From contig NZ_PGVH01000056.1 in the NCBI RefSeq assembly GCF_004168585.1, positions 579,873 through 643,872 on the forward strand: a stretch of 64,000 nucleotides of DNA. Direction: 5' to 3'. Numbering within the stretch: the first letter of the stretch is position 1; every line of letters starts with the position of its first letter. The notes beneath the pieces were generated by a model that saw only the letters and a program-made list of their open reading frames with translations, was not told the DNA's origin and did no database searches. The DNA is from Shewanella sp. OPT22 (lineage in GTDB: Bacteria > Pseudomonadota > Gammaproteobacteria > Enterobacterales > Shewanellaceae). Positions 1 through 6,206 of the stretch are shown piece after piece. Position numbers and translations under genes: made by a program.

Positions 1-1096
1 TCGAATGGATACGGCTGCGAAGTGTTAGGTAACGTAGGTAACGGTATGCACTACCAAAAAGGTTAAGGTGCATCGTTGGGTTGCTCGCAACTTCTAGTTC
101 AGCATTGCTTTCAAGAGAAGCAAGGTTAGAAGAAGGATTCAAGAAACGGTTTAAACTGCGATCGTAATGCTCACGCAAATCAGCTGAATCACGAACGAAA
201 TCAACGGCTGCACGCTCTACCGCTTCGATACCACTGATGATGGCACGGCGTAAATTGTGTTGACGCTCGTCTTTATCAGACGGCGTAAAGTCGACAATAC
301 CGTCGATACAACCATTGGTATACAATTCTTCTGGCGAAACACCCACTGACTTCGCACATTCCTGCCAAGACAGGTTGTACTTACGCGCAATGCTTTGAAG
401 ACCTTGAGGCTGAATGGTATTGAAAATACCATCACGTAGCGAAAGCAGTATGTTTGCTGCCGCTAATGGAATCGCACCACCTGAATAACCCGCACCGATA
501 ACAATACCTACGGTAGGTACGTCAACGTTTGCAGACTCAGCAATAGCTTTAGAAATTGAGTGCGCTTGGTTTTGGCTGTTCGCAACTTCACCTGCGTCTG
601 CCCCTGGAGTGTCAATTAAGTACACAATCGGCATAGACAATTCAGCAAAGTGACGAATCGCTTTACAAGCCGCTAAATGATGCTCAGGCATCCAAGCGCC
701 ATTTGAAGTTGAACGCTCTTGAGCGATAAAACCGATACGGCGAGTACGTGCGCCAAAGTTAAGCTCAACTTCAGCACTATAAAAAGAGCCAATAAGAGTA
801 TCGGTTACAATTTTGCCTTTTAAGTCGGCAATGATGCGTTTTGCACCTGGGCGATTTTTATCTTGAGTTGGCTGGATAACTTTCGTTACGTAACCATCTA
901 CATCCAATTGCGCTAAATTTTTCAAGTTAGCTTGAATGGTGTCCTCGTCGATTAATCCTTTCACTTGCTGCGACAAGCTTTGTTTACTGTGCTTAGGGAA
1001 CAACGAAAAATCTTTCGCTAAATGTTCCGCTTTCATAAATAGCACGTCAGTGCCTTGCGCTTGAGTCGTTTCAGTGGGCTGATTGTTGCTGGTCAT
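1..1096 (-). CDS. AccA-like carboxyltransferase protein, N-terminal part (runs off left edge)
   Basis: An open frame of 365 codons starts at ATG 1096 (MTSNNQPTETTQAQ) after a GAGGATC-type ribosome site and has no stop before base 1, so only the N-terminal part is seen. It carries the crotonase-fold signature of acetyl-CoA carboxylase carboxyltransferase alpha subunits: IDTPGADAGEVAN, then an oxyanion-type loop GAGYSGGAIPLAAAN, then QPQGLQSIARKY. The first 100 residues are not AccA-like in detail. Large single-chain proteins joining carboxyltransferase, biotin carboxylase and biotin carrier domains are known in Shewanella and Vibrio, and this is probably the start of one (inference). Expected role: biotin-dependent carboxylation of an acyl-CoA in the cytosol. 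It is divergent from a LysR regulator 199 bp away, which may control it. Housekeeping accA is a less likely alternative because the N terminus does not match. Confidence 0.72.
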   Translation of the reverse strand, partial: MTSNNQPTETTQAQGTDVLFMKAEHLAKDFSLFPKHSKQSLSQQVKGLIDEDTIQANLKNLAQLDVDGYVTKVIQPTQDKNRPGAKRIIADLKGKIVTDTLIGSFYSAEVELNFGARTRRIGFIAQERSTSNGAWMPEHHLAACKAIRHFAELSMPIVYLIDTPGADAGEVANSQNQAHSISKAIAESANVDVPTVGIVIGAGYSGGAIPLAAANILLSLRDGIFNTIQPQGLQSIARKYNLSWQECAKSVGVSPEELYTNGCIDGIVDFTPSDKDERQHNLRRAIISGIEAVERAAVDFVRDSADLREHYDRSLNRFLNPSSNLASLESNAELEVASNPTMHLNLFGSAYRYLRYLTLRSRIHS

Positions 1097-1295
1097 CCTA
1101 AAAGATCCTCTGCTTTAGTACCTACCGATGAATAGGTACTTCTCCTAGCCTCTATATTTCGCCGTTATCTGTAACAAATGAGTAACAACGAAATAGAATT
1201 ATTTTTATAAGGGTTAAATATAACTTTTATCTGTCGCAAATTGCCATTAAACTGGGTTAGACGCTTTGTTCCATATTTGAGACAGTGAAAAAAAC

Positions 1296-2207
1296 ATGCC
1301 TGATTTGAATGGGATGATGCTCTTTGCAGCCGTTGTTCGAGCCAAGGGTTTCTCACAAGCTGCCCGTGAAACGGGGCTGCCGAAATCTACCATTAGCCGA
1401 AAAGTTGCCCAGCTTGAAGAACAGTTGGGTGTCAGGCTGCTGCAGCGTGATACTCGTAATTTAAGCCTGACACAAGTCGGCGCATTGTTTTATCAACACT
1501 GCGATACCATAGGTAATGAAATCGAAGCCGCTAAAGCGACGATTGAAAATACTCATAGTGATGTGTCGGGATCATTGCGTATCGCTATCCCTGTATCCTT
1601 CAGTCAGGAACTGATTGCCAATCTGGCAAGCGGATTCATGCGACTGTATCCTAATATCACCCTAGATATCCAGTTTACCGACGCTGATGTTGGACTGGTC
1701 GGAGAAGGTTACGATATCGCCATTAAGTACGGACCGCTGCAATCGTCTGACCTAGTGGCACGCTTATTGTTTGAAAGGCAACCTATTTTAGTAGCCAGCC
1801 CTGGTTATTTAAAGATCAAAGGCACCCCGGCGACACCAAAAGATCTGATGGAGCATGATGGCGTTTTAATGGGCACATCTCGCTCAGCCCCCATTTGGCC
1901 ATTGGGTAAAGGCGCACGTAAAACCATGGTGAACTTTAATCGTAAGATACGAGCCAACAGTGCAGTGATGGTGAAACGCATGGTGATGGACGATTTTGGT
2001 ATTGGAATGTTGTCTAATTCTAATTGTAAGGCAGAAATCGCCAGTGGTTCTTTAGTGCCCATTTTACAAGAGTGGCCCATTGAGCCGTTTAAAATTTATG
2101 GTGTGTATTCCAGTCGCCGCCAACTGGCGACGAACATCAGTGCATTTTTGGATTTCTTTGCTAAGAGGTTTTCGAGTCAAGAGGCGTTGCAGTCCTTGAT
2201 GGGGTGA
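1296..2207 (+). CDS. LysR-family transcriptional regulator
   Basis: 303 aa, the usual length for the family. Residues 1-60 form the winged helix-turn-helix (FAAVVRAKGFSQAARETGLPKSTISRKVAQLEEQLGVRLLQRDTRNLSLT), followed by the linker helix and a periplasmic-binding-protein-like effector domain (about 90-295). The ATG at 1296 begins MPDLNGMMLF, typical of the CrgA/AaeR-like subgroup; a purine stretch (GTGAAAAAAA) precedes it but no strong Shine-Dalgarno. It is transcribed away from the carboxyltransferase gene, the classic arrangement for a LysR protein and its target, so that gene is the likeliest target (inference). The effector cannot be told from sequence. Downstream lies a copy of the hairpin repeat whose first hairpin (2236-2252) may also end the transcript. 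Confidence 0.9.
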   Translation: MPDLNGMMLFAAVVRAKGFSQAARETGLPKSTISRKVAQLEEQLGVRLLQRDTRNLSLTQVGALFYQHCDTIGNEIEAAKATIENTHSDVSGSLRIAIPVSFSQELIANLASGFMRLYPNITLDIQFTDADVGLVGEGYDIAIKYGPLQSSDLVARLLFERQPILVASPGYLKIKGTPATPKDLMEHDGVLMGTSRSAPIWPLGKGARKTMVNFNRKIRANSAVMVKRMVMDDFGIGMLSNSNCKAEIASGSLVPILQEWPIEPFKIYGVYSSRRQLATNISAFLDFFAKRFSSQEALQSLMG

Positions 2208-2231
2208 TACGTTATGATACTGCGTATCAAA

Positions 2232-2450
2232 CACCTTGGGCTTTCAGCCCAAACCCGAGCAAAAGGGGACTCTCCAGCAAGTCCCCTCTTGCATCACCCC
2301 GTGCCGCCCCACAAAGTTAAACGCAATTCCTCTTATGAAACCAAATAACTAACAATTTCGATGGTGCATCCATGCACCTCGAAATTTAGCGCAGCGTCCT
2401 TGCTGCGCTTACGTTATTTGGCTTCAACGAGAAATTACAACTTTGTCATG
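2232..2450 (-). repeat. GGA-hairpin repeat, copy A (subtype 2)
   Basis: Read on the minus strand this is the most complete copy of subtype 2. The outer inverted repeat pairs 2341-2349 (CCAAATAAC) with 2413-2421 (GTTATTTGG). Inside are hairpin 1 (2388-2395 with 2402-2409, AGCGCAGC/GCTGCGCT) with minus-strand loop AAGGAC, and hairpin 2 (2356-2361 plus 2363-2369 with 2372-2378 plus 2379-2384) with loop TGGA. Towards 2232 follow a GGGGACT/AGTCCCC hairpin (2265-2271/2280-2286) with minus loop TGCTGGAG, and a TTGGGCT/AGCCCAA hairpin (2236-2242/2246-2252). It fills the 327-bp gap between the LysR gene and the next open frame. The remaining bases (2451-2534) hold only the ribosome site AGGAAG of the next gene. 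Confidence 0.8.
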
Positions 2451-2534
2451 GGGGAAATGCCGTATCCCGAGAGTTATCAGCCAAACCACAGAGTGATACT
2501 CTTTTAGCACATTTGATAAAGGAAGTTACAAATC

Positions 2535-3644
2535 ATGATCAGATTAGAAAAAAATGGAAAGGGATGGAAAGGCTGGGAAGAATGGCAAGTCTACGTAAAT
2601 GACGTAGTATTTGATTTAAAAGAATTCGGTTCTAAATACGATGATGAGCAAATTTATTTCCCAGACTCCAGCAAATACAAATTAAAAATTACCGAATTAT
2701 CTCTGAACAAATTTGGTAACTTACCCTCAGAATTATTACTTGATATATACAACGACGATCATTCTCTTGGAAAGCATGTTGCTAATGTTATGTTTTGCAA
2801 CAGTCGAACTCCTAGAAACAAGTGTCTAAGTTACTTTTGGGAAATTAAATTAGACACTTGGAAAGGTCAATTTAACCCCTTTTTGATTAGAGATGAATTA
2901 ATAAAAAGAATAAAACTTCAACAACATTTTTCTATATCAGAAAAAATCACCTCCGATGATGATTTAGGGTCTGCAGCAATATTTTTTGATTTGGATTTTG
3001 ACCAAGTAGATAACTATCAAGAATTATTCACTTCACTTGCAAAATTCTTAAATAATTCTTTCGCAGAAATAGAAGAAGAATTGTCTATAGGAGGCTTTTC
3101 GGAAAAAGTAGTAGCCAGATTCTCTTTTGATAGCCAAGCTCAACAAGCTTGCTTGAGTTATTTAAACTACTTTATAGATTTCTTGAAAGACATAGGTATT
3201 CAATCACATTCCGAAGTAAAACGATCTAGTGAAAATACGATTTTTTCTATCATCCCTGATTCCAAGGAAACTTCCCTTCAAATGATATCCGATGCCTTAT
3301 CGTTTTATTTAAATTTACCTCGAGTTAGTCAAGATATTTCTTCTATAGGTGGAGATCCATTAACAGAATTAAAAGTCGAAAGGCTTAAAGCTGAAATTGA
3401 TAAGCTGAAAAGTAGCCTCAGAACAAGCGAAGCTATCATAAAGTATCAAGAGCACCTTTTAGTTGATGGCTCTAATTCTTCAAAACTTAAAGAGCCGATA
3501 GATGCTTTAAGTGATATCTATGTAGATACAGAAAAAAAAGATACTACAGAGTTCTTAAATGGTGGAATCAAGCTTGGTGTTTTCAAAAAAGGAGGTGTTG
3601 AATTTCATTGGGGAACTCTACTAAATTATTTTAAGCCTAAATAG
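2535..3644 (+). CDS. Hypothetical protein, A+T-rich orphan
   Basis: 369 aa, not recognised. ATG 2535 follows AGGAAG at good spacing. No signal peptide or membrane segment is visible, so it is probably cytosolic. Residues about 100-270 look like an alpha/beta region (SAAIFFDLDFDQVDNYQELFTSLAKFL; NTIFSIIPDSKETSLQMISDAL). Residues about 285-315 (KVERLKAEIDKLKSSLRTSEAIIKY) are a likely short coiled coil. The final 40 residues are Gly/Lys rich with an FHWGTLLNYF motif. The gene is visibly richer in A+T than the core genes and is enclosed by repeat copies on both sides, which fits horizontal acquisition (inference). Stand-alone A+T-rich genes between repeats are often defence or effector genes, but nothing in the residues proves either role. 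Confidence 0.65.
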   Translation: MIRLEKNGKGWKGWEEWQVYVNDVVFDLKEFGSKYDDEQIYFPDSSKYKLKITELSLNKFGNLPSELLLDIYNDDHSLGKHVANVMFCNSRTPRNKCLSYFWEIKLDTWKGQFNPFLIRDELIKRIKLQQHFSISEKITSDDDLGSAAIFFDLDFDQVDNYQELFTSLAKFLNNSFAEIEEELSIGGFSEKVVARFSFDSQAQQACLSYLNYFIDFLKDIGIQSHSEVKRSSENTIFSIIPDSKETSLQMISDALSFYLNLPRVSQDISSIGGDPLTELKVERLKAEIDKLKSSLRTSEAIIKYQEHLLVDGSNSSKLKEPIDALSDIYVDTEKKDTTEFLNGGIKLGVFKKGGVEFHWGTLLNYFKPK

Positions 3645-3662
3645 CCAATCATTTTTCAAGAC

Positions 3663-3938
3663 AAATGCAGTTTAAGGTCTGGTTGTCCCCTTTGAAGCTG
3701 TTGAAGAGATAATTGAATATCAAAATGTCGTGAGCTCGACAGGGAAGTCGAGCTAGGCTCAGTGGTACAAGGATGTACCATCTGAGCCGTTAGGCATTTA
3801 TTCAATTATCTCTGAAACGCTCAGCTTCGTTGGGGCGGCATTGGGGTTTCCAAAGGGGAGTTTGCTGGAGAACTCCCCTTTGGGCGGTGTGGTGTGCAGC
3901 ACCACGACCTTCGAAACTTCGCAGAAGTTTTAGTCATG
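3663..3938 (+). repeat. GGA-hairpin repeat, copy B1 (subtype 1, complete)
   Basis: This is the best-preserved copy. A 15-bp perfect outer inverted repeat (3705-3719, AGAGATAATTGAATA, with 3799-3813) is flanked further out by GAAGCTG/CAGCTTC (3694-3700/3822-3828) and CCCC/GGGG. Inside are hairpin 1 (3733-3740/3747-3754, AGCTCGAC, loop AGGGAA) and hairpin 2 (3756-3769/3774-3788, 14 pairs with one bulge, loop AGGA). The loop region 3765-3776 reads GTACAAGGATGT, an exact match to the CsrA/RsmA binding consensus RUACARGGAUGU. After the junction come a 13-bp perfect hairpin (3850-3862/3871-3883, loop TGCTGGAG), a GTGGTG/CACCAC hairpin (3889-3905) and AAACTTC/GAAGTTT (3914-3930). No open frame of any quality lies within. 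Confidence 0.85.
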
Positions 3939-4072
3939 GAGAACTGTTGTAGTCTGCTGGATTCTCGATAGATTAAAAAAAAGCATTTACGTCATACTCG
4001 CGAAAACGGGAAATGAAATAACGACAGTTTTGTATGTTGATCACCCAGTTAAATAAACCTAAACAGATTAAA

Positions 4073-4106
4073 GACACTGGACACCTGCCTTCGCAGGTGT
4101 GACGGC
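4073..4106 (+). repeat. CTTCGCAGG hairpin
   Basis: ACACCTGC (4081-4088) pairs with GCAGGTGT (4093-4100) around loop CTTC, within the context CACTGGACACC...GACGGCC. A decayed relative is present at about 4290-4325 (GGCACTGGATACCTGCTTTCGAAGCTGTGACAGC). Both sit just upstream of a GGA-hairpin repeat unit and seem to be part of the duplicated block. The stretch 3939-4072 before it shows no gene or structure that can be supported. Confidence 0.6.
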
Positions 4107-4285
4107 CTATAAACATTCAAATGCTGTGTAAAGGCTGACTATCCCCTTTTAAGCTCTGAAACGCTCAGCTTCGTTGGGGCGGCATTGGGGTTTCCAAAGG
4201 GGAGTTTGCTGGAGAACTTCGCTTTGGGCGGTGTGGTGTGCAGCACCAGGACTTTCGAAACTTCGAAGAAGTTTTAGTCATTAGA
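4107..4285 (+). repeat. GGA-hairpin repeat, copy B2 (junction module absent)
   Basis: 4154-4281 matches 3810-3937 of copy B1 with five mismatches, the first 65 bases being identical. The leading sequence (AAATGCTGTGTAAAGGCTGA, then ATCCCC and AAGCT) matches the left flank of B1. The whole three-way-junction module between AAGCT and CTCTGAAACG is missing, so left and right flanks are joined directly. The junction is therefore a separable unit, either precisely lost here or gained in the other copies. Confidence 0.8.
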
Positions 4286-4344
4286 AATCAAAAGGCACTG
4301 GATACCTGCTTTCGAAGCTGTGACAGCATAGAAACAGTCAATTA

Positions 4345-4615
4345 CCGTTTAAGGGCCGATTGTCCCCTTTGAAGCTGTGAAAGAGATAATAGAATATCAA
4401 AATGCCGTGAGCCTGACATGGACGTCAGGCTAGACTTAGTGGGACAGGACGTCCCATCTGAGGCGTTAGGCATTTATTCAATTATCTCTGAAACGTTCGG
4501 CTTCGTCGGGCCGACATGGGGGGGGCAAAGGCGAGTTTGTTGGAGAACTTTCCTTAGGGCAGATAGTGTGCAACACCACAACATTAAAATTTTGCCGCAA
4601 TTTAAGCTTAAATAA
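4345..4615 (+). repeat. GGA-hairpin repeat, copy B3 (subtype 1, diverged)
   Basis: The outer inverted repeat pairs 4382-4396 with 4475-4489, one mismatch. Hairpin 1 is 4410-4417/4424-4431 (AGCCTGAC/GTCAGGCT) with loop ATGGAC. Hairpin 2 is 4435-4445/4451-4462 with loop AGGAC. Relative to B1 both stems have changed on both sides so that pairing is kept, while the loops keep GGA. The distal hairpins (4515-4615) are decayed. Short open frames on both strands here are judged not to be genes. 4616-4720 is the A+T-rich leader of the next gene. Confidence 0.8.
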
Positions 4616-4720
4616 CTGTGCTCCTTATAATTAACACTACCTTTCGATAAAAATGTCAAAGCAAAAATCCCATAAGAATCTAACCTTAATATGTAATAGG
4701 GACACAGTTATGGATTTTTA

Positions 4721-6031
4721 ATGTTAAAAAAAGGCGCTCTAATTTTAACGCTACTCCTCACTAATTCTTGTACCGATCATCAGAGTTTTCAAAATGAGTA
4801 CGATTTAGTGATTAGCAATGTAAATGTTGTTAACGTAGAAAACGGCACTATAACCTCAAATGCCAACATCGCCATTTTTGACAGTAAAATTATTAAAATC
4901 ACAACTAAACTAATTGACACTAGAAGAAGCACACAGTCCATTGATGCTGGAGGCGCATACGCAACACCGGGATATACCAATGCTCATGTTCATTCATTTA
5001 GTACCCCTCATGATTCAGCAATAAACAGCGATAAAGATTATTTAGATTTTTACAACAAAAACATCATTCCTCAATTTAACAAGTTCGTAGAGCAAGGATT
5101 TACCACAATTGTCGATCCCGGTGGCTTTTTACCTTATGCAACCGATACCAGAGACCAAATTGAACAAGGTAATTTGATAGCGCCCAGAATATACACGGTA
5201 GGAAAAGTTATTGATCTTGAAAATGGTCATTTTTCTGAATTCTTTTGTCAGGGAAGAGAGTGGTGTAAACAACATCTATTTATAGAAATAAACGAAACAA
5301 CTGACATTAAAAGTGTGATTACTCAACTGTATGCACAAGGTGTAGATGCGATTAAAGTCACCTATGACTCAAGCTTTAGAAATGGCCTCAACACTTATGA
5401 TAAGTTAAACGATGAACACGTTAAGAAGATAATTGATGTAGCAAGCAATATTGGCTTACCGGTATTAAGCCACACCACTCACTTAAAAGAATATATCGAT
5501 ATTACCTCTTTTGGGATTAATGGTTTTTTTCATGGCCCTACCCCCGTCGATGGTAAGTTCATCTATGATGGGCAAGACTTCTTGTCACAAGTTGACCCTC
5601 ATCTTCTGCCTTTAGTATCTTGTTATTTTTTCTTAGCACCATCACTTAAGCATGAGAATGAACAAGAGCAGCATCAAATAGATTTAACAAAAAATTACAC
5701 TCCAGCCATAAGACAACTTATCAATTCTGGCTACCCAATAATTTTTGGTAGTGATTTTTTTGCTGGCGTAGTAGATCGGATCCCTCTCGAAATTGAAGCA
5801 ATGCAAGCTTTAGGCTTTTCCCACTTAGAAATACTGCAATCTCTCACTATGAATGCTCAACATTTACCTTTCATTAATATCAAAATGGGTCAAATTAAAC
5901 AGGATTATATGGCGGATATTTTGCTTTTTAGTAATAACCCATTGAACTCATTAGATGATTTATTTAAGCCTAAACTGGTAATTAAATCTGGTGAGGTACT
6001 CATTAGAAATATTCACATTCAATCCAATTAA
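4721..6031 (+). CDS. Exported amidohydrolase-superfamily protein
   Basis: 436 aa. The N terminus MLKKGALILTLLLTNSC is a signal peptide, probably of lipoprotein type with Cys17, although the lipobox is weak. The mature part is an imidazolonepropionase/prolidase-like amidohydrolase: HxH metal ligands H89 and H91 (TNAHVHSF), candidate carbamylated Lys212 (DAIKVTYD), His251/His254 (SHTTH), H271 and Asp345 (FGSDFFAG). The C-terminal beta sandwich (ADILLFSNNPLNSLDDL) is complete. It probably hydrolyses an amide or peptide-like bond in the periplasm; the substrate is unknown. The start is fixed by an in-frame stop just upstream (ATG GAT TTT TAA); no clear Shine-Dalgarno is seen. The gene is A+T-rich and stands alone between the repeats and the iron operon. 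Confidence 0.82.
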   Translation: MLKKGALILTLLLTNSCTDHQSFQNEYDLVISNVNVVNVENGTITSNANIAIFDSKIIKITTKLIDTRRSTQSIDAGGAYATPGYTNAHVHSFSTPHDSAINSDKDYLDFYNKNIIPQFNKFVEQGFTTIVDPGGFLPYATDTRDQIEQGNLIAPRIYTVGKVIDLENGHFSEFFCQGREWCKQHLFIEINETTDIKSVITQLYAQGVDAIKVTYDSSFRNGLNTYDKLNDEHVKKIIDVASNIGLPVLSHTTHLKEYIDITSFGINGFFHGPTPVDGKFIYDGQDFLSQVDPHLLPLVSCYFFLAPSLKHENEQEQHQIDLTKNYTPAIRQLINSGYPIIFGSDFFAGVVDRIPLEIEAMQALGFSHLEILQSLTMNAQHLPFINIKMGQIKQDYMADILLFSNNPLNSLDDLFKPKLVIKSGEVLIRNIHIQSN

Positions 6032-6137
6032 GCTGTCAATTTAACATTGATATAACTCACACCAAGCAAATCTACAATCCATTTCAGATTATTTTTTCTA
6101 AAGTTAAAAATTAATACTTACACTCCTTTACATTGCA

Positions 6138-6156
6138 AATGAAAATCACTATCATT
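6138..6156 (+). promoter_or_regulatory. Fur box
   Basis: AATGAAAATCACTATCATT matches the 19-bp Fur consensus AATGATAATCATTATCATT at 17 positions. It lies inside a wider TGC...GCA palindrome (6134-6160), 50 bp upstream of the TonB-dependent receptor. Expected effect: repression of the whole iron operon by Fe-Fur when iron is plentiful. Confidence 0.85.
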
Positions 6157-6206
6157 CGCAACCTGTCATTTTAACACGAATCATTCTCACTCTCAGGGAC
6201 TTAGAA

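Noticed and set aside
2236..2252. TTGGGCT/AGCCCAA hairpin as the LysR gene terminator
   Set aside because: No T-run follows, and the same position holds an equivalent hairpin in other repeat copies, so it is better explained as part of the repeat.
3789..3795. GTTAGGC in the repeat resembles the R' core of an integron attC site
   Set aside because: The matching GCCTAAC-type core is missing from the other arm in every copy, the hairpins are unlike attC extrahelical structure, and no integrase is present.
3663..4615. Group II intron fragment or retron RNA as source of the repeats
   Set aside because: No domain V-like hairpin, no reverse transcriptase frame and no msd-like arms; the copies end at different flanks.
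4418..4659. Two short open frames (65 and 61 codons) on opposite strands
   Set aside because: They fall entirely in the structured repeat B3 and its flank and have no ribosome site or recognisable product.
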